This document shows, piece by piece, positions 39,801 through 54,800 of a stretch of DNA of 64,000 nucleotides (position 1 is the stretch's first letter; each line of letters starts with the position of its first letter). Under the pieces are notes generated by a model. It made no database searches. It had not been told where the DNA came from and was given only the letters and a program-made list of their open reading frames with translations. The DNA comes from Fratercula arctica (Eukaryota; Chordata; Aves; Charadriiformes; Alcidae): positions 171,468,447 through 171,532,446 of the forward strand of contig CANTUZ010000001.1 in NCBI GenBank assembly GCA_947846985.1. Reading direction: 5' to 3'. The position numbers and the translations under genes were made by a program.

Positions 39801-42800
39801 TCAGCTGAAGTGTGCCTATTGGCAGTGTGCCACATGCCTTAATCATGTGGCTGCCAACTTTATTCTTGGACTCCAAATTCTCCTCATGGTTTGTTTCCAG
39901 ACAGGTACTTTGTTACGCAGAAGAGTGGCAGTTGACATCTGATTGTAAAAGAAAACATTCCAGTATCATACTAAACCTTGAAAAAGCAGCATAGATTTGT
40001 CTTACACACCTCTCTGTCTGGATGGCATAAGAATTAAGAAATTATAACCTACCTTTCCACCTCATCATACAGACAAGATGATTTTACAGGTAAAGTAACC
40101 CCTATTTTTTGCATCTTATAGGTGGAAGGTTCGTACAAAGGTTCATATATCTCTAAGAGTAAGAGCTCTTTTGTGAGACAATGATGTGATACATGCCAGG
40201 AGTTTGCTATGAGGTATTCTTATTATCTTTAGCAAACCTCTCTCTTTTTAATTTTTTTTTTAACAAAGAAAAAAATCTGGAACCAATCTATTGTATTTCA
40301 TAGCTGTGAATACACTACTAAAGTGTTCATGGAATAAAGTATTTGCAGTAGTCCTTGTTGAGAAACCATGCTTTTTCTTAAGGTTAGACAGTTGGGGTTG
40401 ACAGAAAATTAATATCCTTCTAGACATATTACTGTAACTCAGAAGACAGACTCTTAGCCTTAATAATAGCAACAATGATAATAAACAATGGTGTTGTTAG
40501 TAATAGAATATATTTCTAAATGTCAGTAATGGTATTTTTAAACAAAAAAGGGTAGCAATGTACTGTAAATGTGTGCTATGAGGAACATTAACATGTAGCT
40601 GCCAGACAATCTCAATGAAGGATTTCATTGTTGAATTATGAAATCATTGTGTTTGATATTATTATACACATACACTCCAGATCTGATGCAGATCACATTC
40701 AAGAGGGATTCCAAGCAGCCTCACAGGATGCCGTTAACCGTCTGCCAAGCAGAGTCTACTGATAATTACTACAGATCTATAGATTATACCTAGTTCTAGA
40801 ACAGTTTCTATGGTGTTATTCTTTGCTCATTGTGATGAAAACATGGTTAAGGTAGCACATAAAACACTGTTTTCTATTTTTCTCTAGACCACATAGATAT
40901 GTAAGGACACACCCATATACCATTTTCACATGGCTGAGCACAAAATGTCATTCACAGATTCTTACTTCTTGACACGTTTGTTCTGCACCTGTTTTCTTAA
41001 TGGTTGTTTCTACAGATCATCTCCTGATGTTCAAAATACTTGCCCTGTCATGGAAACTTTCACTTTGATACATGAAAATGTATGACTAATCCTCCTACCT
41101 TTAGCAGGTAAGCTTGGCAGTCACTGACATAATCATACTCCAGTCCATCAAAGGTGTAATAATGTCGATCTCCATAAATAGTGCATACAGCAGGACAGGG
41201 ATAACTAGTGCAATTGAATATCCCTCTCCGACAAACACTGTAAGGAAAATTAACTATCAGTATCTTCTCATAGCAGGGTCTTTTGATTTTCAAGAAAAAG
41301 CTTTCTTGGGTTCTTTATTTCAAGTTATTCAGAAACTCATGAAAGGAAGAAAATTCTCAGACCTTGAACCACAGAGCTATTCTGTAGATTGCTTCTGAAG
41401 TTGTTGGTGATGTCATGGCAGAAAAGCGTTGAGCATTTTGCCGTCAGCACTTATGTACAATAAAAATGCATAAAAAATGAATGCAAAATCTTAACATTTT
41501 TATGGCTTATGCAAATATTTCCTCACTACCTCCAGTATAGATAAGACACCATGCCACAACATGCTTATTCATAAAACATCGATATTATATTTTTTCTCAA
41601 GAAATTTTGATTAAAATCTGCACGTATTCTATGCAGAAGACCTCCAGTTGCTACCTGTAAGACTTCAGGGTATCAGACAAGTATGGAATGAGTTTAGGAA
41701 ATAAATGCTCATATTTTGCTGGGGTTACTTTTCCTGTCAGCTACATTCAGTAACTTACACGAATTTGTATGAAGGTAGTACTGACAGCCTCTAGTTTTGC
41801 TTGTGTAAGTGTATAAACTCAGCTGATTTGCCAATGAAGTTTTTAACTGATTAAAAGCTACTATGCCAAACTTTTTTTAAATTATTAAATATATACTTAA
41901 CTGAAGATAGATATTTTGGCTAGCAAATTATAATGGATGAAAAACTGTTATGCATCAATATGTCAGTTAAGGCTCCTTTAAAAAGGTGCTCATTTTACAA
42001 TTCTAATGCTTTTTTATTTCCTTTTTCTTTTTTGATTGTCCATCTTCTTCCTATACAGTCACTCAGGCTGACACTGCAAACAGTCCAGTTCCCAAAGGAG
42101 CAGACTATTTACCGCTGTCACACATTTAACTTCTCTTTTTTTCTCCTTGGTTGTCTTTCATGATATTCTGTTCTCCAAAATGCCAAATGTCTTTTCTTTC
42201 AGAGATTAACTGATATGTATGGAATCAAGCACTTGTTCTTGACTACTTTTTAACTCGGATATCTTCTGCTTCCTTTCAGACCCGAAGAAGCACTCACCCA
42301 AAAGTCTGCCTACTCTTCCAATTCTATTAGTGAGCTTAATAAAAGATATATCCTGTAACTGTCTATAAACAAACATGTATATTTTCGATTTTCAATGTAC
42401 TCAACACATTCTTTCTATCAGTTTCACTTTGTGGCTAGACACAGGTGATTTAGAAGTATGCAAAATGCATGTCACTCACCAGGTGTAACATGGTGTAGCT
42501 ATCATTTCTCCTGACAGAAATTCCCTGTCTTTCCAGGTGCATGGACAACTGTCAGGAATATAACATTTCCCTCTATGCTCAGCCATCCTTCAAAATAAAA
42601 GAATTATTAAGATGAAAGCATAAATTCACAAATAGATCAACAAAACTGAATGTGCAGTGTATTGTCTAAACCCCACCAGGGGCAACCGGTCAGCCAGCCA
42701 AGGACAACTGTCTCAGAAGCAAAAGCTGCCCAAAACAAATGATCTCCACTGTGCACATCTGGAGACCTCACAAAGCTCACAGCTGTGGCTCTCCTGTCTT

Positions 42801-45800
42801 GAAAGGGGTATGTTGGTGTGGGGCAGCAGCTCCTATGCAAGAGCACTCCTCCCTGCAAGCTGCAGAGCATCTGTGTGTCACGTACACTGGTGAGGCTGCA
42901 GCCAGGCTGCCCTTCCCTCCCTGCTGCTCCCACATCCTCCTGTCTCAGGGAAGCAGCTGGACTGAAGTGCCTGCTCCTCTGCACAGAGCAGCAACCGAAC
43001 TATTCTGAGCACAGGATAGTGAGCTGGGCTATGGCAGCTGTTGCCAAGTTAGCAGGACAAAAGAAACACACTTTATGAAGAGCGGTGGTGGAGGTTACCT
43101 ACTTAGACACCAAGGAAGTGGAAACTTAACAAGGTTAAGACAAAACAGCAGCATTTAATGCAAAAAGCTGCAAGTCTGATTAGGTCATGAATAAGTGTCC
43201 CAGAGATGTGTTTCACCACTTTTTGCTATCTCCTCATTTCCATCTGCTTAGCAACATTAACTTTTTTTAAAAAATGTTGCTGACACTCCCGATGCTGCTA
43301 TTTAGGGGAGCAATTCCTGCAGTTGTCATTGCAACATACAGTTGAGAGCAGAGAGATGTGTTTTCAAAGTATGATCTTGAGATTGCTTCATTTGAAGTTA
43401 AAAGGAATACACAGATTAGAGTTTTACTCTCCCCATAATTACTGGTTCATTTAAATTAACTGGTTTTAAGTAAAAGAGTCAAGTATTCAGAAAAATGGTT
43501 AAAGATAGGTAAGTACTAGAATTGACGGCTTGGGAAGGTCATTTAGAGTCTCTGTCAATGGAAGTTAAATGTCTTCCAAGAATAACGTAGGTATCACTGA
43601 CACTGCCTAAGGGCAGGAGAATAACTTAGCCTCATGAGTTACCTTCCAATACAACTCTTTTGTACCCCTGTAATTCTGCTTAACCTCTTGTATCTCCAGC
43701 TCAGTGTTAGGGTGACTTACAGTATATCTTTGGGTGGTGAATTTACTGTCATTCTCAGCTCGTTTCCTCATGAAATTTCGATCTGTTCTATTCAATTTTT
43801 ATAGCATACTAGAGACTTTCGTTGTTCCTTAGTCTTTGTCACCTCTTTAACTATTGACTAAAAGATCTACAAGTTGTTGTGCAAGAATTTTAACAATAGA
43901 AGATATAAAACATTTTTACTTTAAGATTTTTTGCATACTAGAGTCCATCCTGTCACAGGTTGCCAAAGGAAAGGGCTTCAATACCAAGCACAAGCTGTTT
44001 TATTTGTGAGCACCATAAATACCTGAGATGCTAGAATATAGTACCAGTCCTCCAGGAGAATTCAGGATTCCTCCCTAAAGGTTAGGTCATTGGGGCAAAC
44101 AATGGGTAGTGGTAGAAATGAGGTGGGAGAAGAGAAAAAAAGAGAACAACACCTTAAGAGTATTAAAAAAAATGACATATCAGTAAAACTTCTCATAACA
44201 GGGCTTTCATGATTTGTCCACATAGATTTAATATCATGAGGTATGTGCTTAACATTCTCTTGTATAAAAAAGAGAACTTCTGAACCCAATTTTTGAGGTA
44301 ACCCTGCTGGCCCCTTGCTAGCTCAAAGCCATACTCACTTCTTGAAGCCATGAGTTTGAAAAGTATGGCTCCAGAAATACAGTTTAACATTGCTGATAGT
44401 CCTAACTGCAATAAATGTTACACACTTTTCCATCTAATGGGTGTTTATTCTCTTACTTAACAAAATAATTCATGAGTATCATCACAGTCTTAATCCATTA
44501 TTTGAGAGAAACTTGGGGTTTGGCTTGTCTGTACCCCTTTTATAGTTTATAATTCATAAAGTAATCAACTTACTCAATTTGAAATGGTATAATGCTACTT
44601 GAGCGTGAGCAGCGCTTTAACTCTGTTTTTTAACTTATATTTTAATTATTTCAAATTTTCACATGAACTTTCATGACAATGCTACTAGTTTAAGTTCACG
44701 CAAATATCATGGTGGCATTTCAGTAAAAATTTACTAGCTTTTATACAATGTCTTGTACAGACTCATGCATTTTTTGTGTAAAAAATAGTGGTTTATTTCT
44801 ATAACATTAATGGTCTTGAAAGCTAACTCCTCACTTGAGGCAGAAGTTGTAGAGGACTACTGAATACCAAGAAAGAACACCTAGTGAAAGCTTAAATAGT
44901 TATGCCTGAAATCTGTCCTTCACCACTACGTATTCATCTACGAACATCACAAGTTGCTGAAAGGGGAATTCTGGCAGTCTCGTTACACTCTGATCTGTGT
45001 ACAACCTGTATATTGTCAGGGGGACCACTGGCTACACATACAGTGAAATAAAATCAAATGTTGAGAAAAAAACAAGGAGCACTTCACCTGAGGTCAAATT
45101 GCAGCCATTTGCATAGCATATTTGACAAATCTGAAAGTGCATACAGCAGGTATCAGAGGAGGGAATGGAAACAGATGGAGGGAGTAGTGGCTGATCCTGA
45201 TAGAAACTTCACAACAAATGCTTTTAGCTTCTGTACTTTGATTTGACCCCTGCAGAGCTCAGCAGACGGTTTCTGGGCACCAAATCCAAATTCACGCGCT
45301 GAGAGAACAAAAACTTTGGCTGAGTTCAGACAGGCAGAGAGAATGAAGTGGAAGAGGGGAGGATCCAGCCTGCACCTCCCACCTCCCTGCCCCAGGTTGG
45401 GCATCAATACTGTAAGCCTGAGTAGAAGTCTAGGTGAGACAATTACTTGGGCAGCAAGCAGGAACACAGATGATTTTTTTTCATGTTTTCACTCAAATAA
45501 ACTATACTGTGGAAGTGATGAGAGTCATCTCCTGTCCAGAGAGTCCCAAATACCAGTCAATCAGACTGGTAGCAAGTTCGACATCTTATGGGATTCTGGA
45601 ATCAGTTTCAGGATGGAGAAACTGGGGTACTCCAACTGAGGAAGCATTAAAACATGGACCCTTACACCAGCGGGAGGGAGAATAGGACTCTCAGAGACAA
45701 AAGAAAGAGTTGGCATTTTAACTGTGACTGTATATTTGCAAAAATTTATAGAACAATAGTTTCAAAATTAGAGGTGTGATACCACTGGAATTTAAAAAGA

Positions 45801-48800
45801 AAAAAAAAAAAAAAGCAGATTTAAACTGTGAAAAATATGTATATGGCTTGTGCTCAAGGTTTTTCTGCCAAAGCTTACCCAGGGGGGCAAATGCAGCCAC
45901 TTGCACAGGGTGGTGAAGGGACACAGGAGAAGTTCATGGCAAGGTTTGCACAGGAGATCCCGCAATTCACACCCGCTGCGGGTAATCCAGGCACAGGAGA
46001 TCTGCAGTCATAGTAGATTTTTCCTTCAGGGCATATGTGAACTTCAAATGCAAAATGCAGGTTAAATGAGACCAACTGCTCTTTTACATTGAAGCTTTTC
46101 TATTTGTTTTCATTCACAATTTATTTTAATGCACAGCATTAAAAAATAAATTCATTTTAGCATACATTGTAGTACACATAAGAATATAATCTGAATAAAA
46201 GTCTATAGCTTCATTTGTATCGCAGATATAAAATTAATATATGTTTTAATGTTTAAAAAAAATCAGCTTAATATTAAGCACCTGGATCTATGTACTCTGG
46301 ATCTGATACACAACCCATTATGCCTTAGGTAGACAGAATCTTTAAAAGTGGCATAATTTTCAGTGTACTGAGATCCCTTCTAAATCTATTAGAAACTCGT
46401 TAAAAATTTAAAAATTTACCTTCTAGAAATCAAGGCTTCCTAAGACTTCCTAAACATGGATAGTGAACCTAATTTTAGGTATTCACATGAAAACATATTG
46501 ACCTATACCTCACATGTAGTTGGGTTTTTTTAATTTCCCAAGTGACTTAGCAGAAAAAAACTTGTGCTCCTAACCTCCTATTTTAAATATGTCATAATAT
46601 TAAGTATCTCATAATGAAAATACATACAAGGAGAAAACCAAATGACTATTCAATGTCAAAAACTTTCTCTGTACAACTATAATATGAGAAAAGACCATAA
46701 ATTACCTGTATTTTCTGTAGTGGCTTCAATACATTTCACTGTTCCATTCAAACATTGACTGGAAAAGAAAAGCAAACCCATCTTTATTCAAGGGTCAAAT
46801 GTTTTGTAGCCACCATGTTAAAAAAGATAATACAACTTAACCCAATCTCTTAACCTCTTCCTTGAAAACTTAACCACTTCCTTAAAGAAATAATTGTGGG
46901 AAAAAAAAGAGCATTGTAAAGGCGTAGCAATGGCAGAAAAATGAAGCCCCTACTCTCACCTCTTCAACTACATGATTACCAAGCTTCAGTTATAACAACT
47001 ATAATACATACAACCTCAGCAAGAGCCAAACTTGACACTCAAGTTGCAGACATGATTTTAAATCAGCAGGTTGAAAGCATTTCTTGTAAAATGAACAAGT
47101 TTGACCAGGAAACCTGTGAGGTTTCCCCATTTGCTTTCAGAGAGGTGAGGATTCCATCATGAATTAATAATACAAAATTACACAAATGTAGCTCCCTGCA
47201 AGCCTTTGTTTGACAGACTTTCCAAAATAGAATCCCATTGTTTATTCTTCGGAAACCAGAATCACATTGCTATCATAATGCCCTTAGGTCTAACAACAGG
47301 ACTGCAACCTCCATGCCTGTGTTTTGAGATACTCTTTAGTCCCTGGCCTACTGAATTTTCCAGGTATCCTGTTGTTAAAATAAGCAGGTACGTAACCCAA
47401 TTTATATTAGTCTTGACACAGTAGACCTTCATTCTATGTGAAAAAATTCCCAGGGCTCTTGAGTAGCATCCAAACTGTGATACATCAAAGATAAAACTCT
47501 TGGTGTTCAAACCTACCAGGAGCCTGTTGGTGTAGGGAGGATTTCTCCAGGCTGGAGGGTTTTGCCCTTATAATGACAACAACAGTCAGATCTGTTAAAA
47601 GAATATTTATGCATGTAAATACAAAAGCAAAATTAAATGGGATTTAAGGGCAATCCATTTATCAAGCTATTATGATAAGCAGGCCTTATAATTCATTAAA
47701 TCAATCTTTTTATTTATATTTACAATATACTTCTAAAGACAAAAATTAAAGGATGGCACCTTGGTTGTATTGAAGTCAATGGCAAAACTCCCACTGTCTT
47801 CAACAAAGCCAGGATTTTGCTCAGTCTCCATATTATTTATTTGCTGTTTCTCTGCATTAGTCTTATAGAAAGGAACTTTTCTTCCCAGTTATGGGAAGAG
47901 TATGGCAATATGTAGCTCCCATTAAAAGTACTGTCAAAATCATTGGACAGAGGAATTGTCATAGCAAAATCTATTAACTCTGTCTGTGATAAAAGCCAGA
48001 TGGGACAGAAGTAGCAACAGAATTCCATAGAAACCATGCAAAAATATGGGAATACCATGTTACATCACACTCTTTAATAGTTTGAAACAGCCTTTATTCC
48101 TACAGTATGGACTTTACTCATCTTTCAAAAATATATGTCGCAATGAACAGCAATAACTCTGTATAATCTTGACATTTATAAAAATATTCACTCCAGGTTT
48201 TAATTCAGTACCTGAACTCAGTAACTCCCCATGGTGGTAAGCTGTACAATTTTGGTAAACAATATATAAAAACCATTTCCTTTCATTGACCATTTCCTTC
48301 CATTTAACTGAAGGGTTTTGCATTGTGAGACAGAAAAAAGATACTCCTAGCTGGTCTCTCCATACTATCCGTGATGTTATGGATTGCTAGTATGTGCATT
48401 CCTTCTCATTTTTTCCTAGGTGTTAAAAACAAGGTTTTCATGTGAAAATGCTTTCCCATTAATTCAAAAGTTTCATCACCCCTTTCTCTAGAGCAGTGTG
48501 ACATATCTTCTCTGAAGTGCAGTAGATGGCTGCATGCACAGGAGCAGATGAGGCCCCACTATTTATTAGTACAAAAGAATAAGAAATCTTCACATATTGC
48601 TTGCTATCCTGTTTAGGCAGTGACATCTTGAGGAAAACGGCAAAAAAAACCCCTACTTTAAATCTTGCTGGAAAGAGGAAAATATGCCTACGCATATATT
48701 CTATTTTCTTATGACTTACATTGATACACAAGAGCTGACCGACTCTTCAAAATATTTCCCATCAGGACAATTACATCCTTCTGCACAGTCATCACCACAG

Positions 48801-51800
48801 ATATTTGCCATAGAAAGTGAAGCACAGGAGTGTTTACAAAAAGAAGAGCACTGATGATAAAGCATACCACTGTGACACATCACAGCTGGAGGAGAGAGAG
48901 GGAGAGAGAAGGGAGAACAACATACCCTTAAAACATGAAAAATAGAAAACAAAGCAGTATATCATGGGAGTGCAAAACAGCAAAGCAAAATGGTCTCTTG
49001 CTGCACTAGTCTGACTTAAAATGCATGAGAAAAATATGCTGGTTTACCAATTTCTTAAGTTAGAAATGTTTAGATTTTGGTGGGATTATGTTGGAAAATT
49101 CCTTGGCTGGAATTGTCTATTTTGTAAGCAGTAGGTATATGCTAAGTGTGGGGGGGGGGGATGGGGGAGGGTGGGGTGTATGTGTCTATCTGGTAATTCA
49201 GGCTTCCAAGAAAGGATGAATGGTCCAGTTAAAGTTGAGGCATTACTCTGTGGTTTAGAAATGCCTTGGTTTAAAACATTAGTATATCCTACCTGGCAAA
49301 TCACTCCCTGCCCTGCCCCACCCTGCCTGCCCCAGGGAGCCCCTGCCACCCTGGCTTGCCTTCCCTTAGGGAACAGCCCTTCTTCTGCCCTTCCCTGACT
49401 GCTTTAGCCTGATAGGGGCTTCCATATGACTTAGGAGCTCAAAGTCAGAAATGTAAATTCTCTATGTAGCCAACAGAAAGGGACTGGCACCCCCTGGGTG
49501 CCTGAGCTCAGGGTCCTCAACTCAGATGTCTGACATAAAGACTATCAACGTTCTCCCCTGAGTATGTCATTAGCTCACGGCACAATTCTAGTTTACAGCA
49601 AAAAAGGTCAATACCTGTATTTTGTGGAGCAAATGACACTTGTAGAATTTTATGCATTTCTAAAAGATATTCTATCCTGCAAACATTACTCACCACAGTA
49701 AGAAATATGAGATCTGAAGTCAACGAAGACCCCGTGCTTGCCACAGACATAAGCATAGTGTGCCAGAGCATTACATAAACAGCTGCTTCCACATTTGCAT
49801 GCGTCAAAGCGGCATAGCTGGTAGTATAATCCTGGGCTGATGTAGGCATGGCAGGGAGCAAAAACTTCTTGATGGATGATATCACAGTGAGATGCATACC
49901 CAGCTAAGAGAGGTGACATTGTTTTAGCCAGATCCATTTTAATGTAACAGTCAAATGGATAGCTCAGAATATTAAAACTAAACTTAGCCAGTTGTACGAC
50001 AAAAACTTGTATACAATGTCTTTCTGGAAAGTACTATAGTTTAAAACTGATATTTTAAGCAACTCACTCAACAATAAACTCCACTTTATATAAAAATAAC
50101 TACATAAAAACAGTTATGCCTTCCTCTAGTAGCGCGGAGAAGTTAAATGGCAAAATAACATATTTCAAAAGAGCTAGTTAGAAGAGTCCTCCAAAGCTTG
50201 GAATACATTTTTTCCTACTTGATGTTTCATTTAGATTTGAAATCAGCAATGGCCATATACCTCCTGGCTTGTGAACTCAGGAAGCATTGCAAACTGGAGC
50301 TCAGGGGCATGCAAGTCCCAAGCTGGCCATATACTTTCTAGTGCCAACAGACCCTCCTCCTACCACTGAAGCATAATACCACCACAAGTGGTGGAATATC
50401 TCAGGAACACCATAGTGTGAATCATATTTAAGCCAATTTTGCTGCTAAAAGAGTGTCCCTATCCTTCATCCTCCCTGTTCATTCCTACATGCGCACACCG
50501 AAACAAGACTTTATGGAGCCTCTCAGTAAATTAGATTCAAGGAGTGAACTTGAGTTGGTTGAAAAGTAACCTTACAAAATAAATAAACAAACAAACAGTC
50601 ATTTCTTTTTCAGTTTCATCAGATTAAGATCATCACAGGCCTGTAAAAATGCTTGTGCTGGCTCAGTACTGGTGGTAGCGTGGGGCAGAACCACTTACTC
50701 AGGGACTGCTTTTTCCAGTGATGATTACAGGATCCCAGGAAAATTCAGGCTAGAATGGACCTCAGAAGGTCATCTAGTCCACCATCCTGCTCTAAGCAGC
50801 TTGCATTTATGTCAAACTCCACCTTTACTGAGGAAGCACAGAACTGAAGGTGAGGCATGAAGTATCTTGGAGAGAGCTAACTTGGCTGAGATGTACTGCT
50901 TTAGAAGACAGCCAATCCTGAAGGCATAAAAAGTCTTAGAATGCCCCAGATTCTTAAAGGTTTATGGTTATTTTAGGCTTTCCCACAGACTCTAAATATG
51001 GCCAAATCCCGCATCCCTGTTCAGGCCCTATGTCTGAAACGTTAAAAACATTAGACTAAATTCTGTCAGAATTGGCAAGTACTGTCTGCTCATTGTCTTC
51101 ATTAATTGAAAAGAACAGCAAAATGGAAAGGAGGAGACAGTGAAAGTTCAATGCAAAACATACACATACCAACCAGCCAAAACTAAATCTTTACTCAGGA
51201 ATTTGAACAAATCCCAGTATCTGATTGTTTGTATCATTTTGTGTCAGAGAGCATAGACGGAGGATAAGGAAACTTTTTTATGCAACTTAGACAGAGAGAA
51301 GCCAGAGACAGGATTTTTGATCTGAACACTGTTTTAGCAAGACACTGTCTCCTGTACTTTCTTTGTCAACCTACAAACGTGCATCACATCGTTCCTCTTA
51401 ACTGGAACAATTTACAGGACTACAGATGGTGTAGCCTAGGACTTTGCATATTTATTATACAGCAGAATTTAGAACTCATAGCCAGTACACCCAGCATTAA
51501 ACAATCAACTAGCTTGTATTTATGAAGGACTTACTTCATGTTACATGCTAACTGCATGGAAAGAATGGGCTTTGCCAAAGAAGAAAAAGGAAAGAAAGAG
51601 TGTGCATCTAAATCTGAAGTTAAAATTCATGTACATATTCATTAATAAATAGGAAGTAACTGTGCGACTCATTCACAGAGAAAACAAAAATGTCCCATAG
51701 TAATACAGCTAATTCCAGGGTCCTATATGAAAACATACCATTTTGCTGATTAACGTTGCAGGGATCAACCACAGGAATATTGATAGGCACAGAACAAGCT

Positions 51801-54800
51801 GAGGAAACCTTCCATGCATTGGCATGAAGCTGTGGGGTCCCTTCTATCATTCCTGCTGGAGAACTGAAAAGGAAAAGATCAATACTGCAAGCATCCTGCT
51901 GACCGTATGGACTACATGGGTGAAGATGCAAGTACATCAAAAAGGTTTAGATGCCTAGTCACATTGAACGTTCAACATGTCAAAAGAATTTCTATATCTG
52001 TGACGTGTGAAAGAAGAGAGAGCATGTGAAGCTTTTTCCTCAACATTTTACTCATGCAAAAATATTCTTACATTCAAAGTCTGTCCTCATTTCTGCTTAA
52101 TTCAAGTACTCTGAAATCAGTTGGAGGAGGCATTAATGACAGCAGAATATGGCCTTTTTTCAAGTACATACATACAGTGAAAATTTGGCCTGTTAGCTAA
52201 TTTCAGTTTTCTAGAGGGGGGCTGTTTGCATTTTGATACTGTTTTTCACCAAGAATTTCAAAAGCATTTATTACTGCTAGAAAAGTTTTGCAGTATTATA
52301 GCTTGGAGGAAATGAAGTCAAAGGATAAGGAAAGTGTGCTCTTCTAATTAAACTATTCCTGTGGTTCAGTATTAATTTTTTTTTCCATTAAAATGTGATG
52401 TGTAAAAAAAAATCAAGCAGTAGTAATTGTTACTCAGGTGAGGATGCTACTAGTATTATCGTCCACTCTTTTTGTCAGTGCTCGTGTATTTGCTCTGATG
52501 GTAAGGGAGCAGCAGGGATGAAAAGAAGTGCATTCAAGCAATATCATCAACCAATAACTTCTATAAATAATATGGTAGCTTTCTAGAATGATTTAGCTAA
52601 ACATCTTACAATCACCTAGCTATGTTTATGAGTTTCATATTTTTAAAAGTAACATTTTCATTAAGAGATTTTGTATTGATTAGTTTAGTAAAGTATAAGT
52701 ACATTAATGAAATTAAATAATCAGATTATTACATTCAACAAAACTTTTTACTTCTTAAACATGATCTAAATGTACAATATACAACTTACAGAAAATCATC
52801 TCTTAAATTCCCATTGTATGTTCCACATAGTCCCAAAGTTCTTCTCTTCCAGCCAACATCAACTTGAAGATAGATTCTCTCTCCGTCTTTAGCAAACAAT
52901 ATCTTCAAACCAAAATTAGTTTTCATTTGAACAAACAAAGAAGATATATTCTGAATTTCAATAGCCCCTGCACATAGCAAAAGAAAAAGAAAAACAAAGT
53001 CATTGAAATGCGACTTTCAGGTTGTATCGGTTTACGCCTTAAACAAAATAGATTTTGAAAACTCAGAAATAAAATGAGAAACTATGCACAACCTCACCTG
53101 CAGCCAAATAACCTCGCCCATTCTTCATCTGAACTTATGAGACTACATATCCTTTTCATTAGCAACACAAATCAGGAATTGCAACTACTGTCAACAGTAA
53201 AAAATCTCTCACCTTTCTGTACCTGTGAGTTATCCAGAAACCCCTCTCGCATTTCTATTATTTTTAGAAGAAAGCAATGCAACAGCATGCCTCTGGCAAT
53301 GAGAAGACAAGAAACCACTTGTTTCTTAGTCCCCAGGGATGTTATAAGATTAATTAATAGATGCCTGTAAAATGTATTGCAATCTTCAGATTGAAGGTTC
53401 CCTTTTATTACTATTGATATGACATCAGTATAGTTCTTTCCCTAGATTGTATGTGAACTAAAGCCCTATCAAATTCCCAGCTTTCCTTCCCAGCAAATCC
53501 ATTATGCGAGGAAATGGAAATTTCACAGTCACAGCACTCATTTGCTACACATTGTTGGGCTACTTGCAGCTGCAGGCTTAAAGCATATCTACCTTCACAA
53601 GCAGCCTCTACACATGCACACACACACAGCTGCATAAACTGAGAAGAGGCTGATAAAATACTTATGTGAGCTTAAAGGTGTTCTTAGCTGATAAGACTTA
53701 ATAGATAACACCCAATTACCAAGAATTTGACATCAAAATATTTGCCATAGATTTTATTTGTTGCAGAGTAAGAATGGAGACAAGAAAGTGAATAAGGACT
53801 CATTTAAAATACATCAAATTAAATTATCAAAGAAATTATAAAGCAGAACTTTAAACATAACTGAAAGTATAACTGAGCTGTGAAACTCATTGCCATAGGA
53901 AGCTACAAATGACCAAAGCAGAACAATGACTGGACAAATTCAATGAAGAAAAGGCATAGCTGCAACCACCAGCACAGAACTCCCTAAGCTCTATTTTGCC
54001 AGAGACTGGGAAAGAAGAGGGGAACAACCACTTTGCTCTTACTGAAAGAGACTAAAAAACCAGTAAGAATTTACTACTGATCACTGTTAGATACAAAATT
54101 TAGCAGTATCATTTCCACCTACAGTGCTTAATTTTATGACGTGCTTTTAAGGTTGATTTATCTTACTATCCTTTCCAAAAAGGTGAAGTAATCTGCCTGA
54201 AATCACAATGTAAGTCAGCGCTGAAATCAACATAGATCCTGTAGAGCACAGGGTTTCTATTACATGCCATTTATTTAAAAAACCTTTAATCAAGCTAGAC
54301 CTTAACGTCAGCATCAAGATGATTTCCATCCTCTCTTCATCTCCCTCTTTCTCTTACCTATGTCTGAAGACAAACAAAATGAGTGGAATTTCTAGGTACT
54401 CTGTGAGATAATAAATACAAAGAAATAAGGGCATAATGAAGGACTCTATTTCACAGGCTGAAAAAGTATATTTCTAGAACCATTGCTAAGGTTGTAAGAA
54501 GTAAGTTATTGTACATTTCATAACGTATGTGTGAAGAAATTCCTTTTCCATAGACACATATTACTTAAATGCTTTGGAGCATACACAAGAAAGAATTTGA
54601 ACCCTAGTAAACTTGTAGTCCATGCACTTCTTACCATTAAGGTTAAAAGCTTGGTTAGGGCCGATTTGGACTTGACCATATCTCGTGAGAGTTACTTGTT
54701 TGCTCACATCATCTTCAAGAACTAGAGTTATAGACTCAATGCAGGCATGGTCAAAGTTCTAAGCAGAAAGAAGTTTCACCATCAGAAATAGTCAAAGACA

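Larger units (their letters stand above)
27573..41098 (-). other. 13.5-kb intron between E17 and E18
   Basis: The largest intron, splitting VWD3. It holds the AATAAA/A-run block (28.8-29.27 kb), a T28 tract (31.6 kb), an A/C-rich run (32,819-32,860), the possible retrocopy (34.3-35.2 kb), a CR1 tail (38.06 kb) and the ancient LINE remnant (38.76-39.56 kb). No missing exon is needed: E17 and E18 join in phase inside a continuous VWD pattern. Confidence 0.75.

Noticed and set aside
42637..43078. Cluster of overlapping frames on both strands near E16 as a gene
   Set aside because: Frames overlap on both strands without a consistent coding pattern; better explained by local GC richness.
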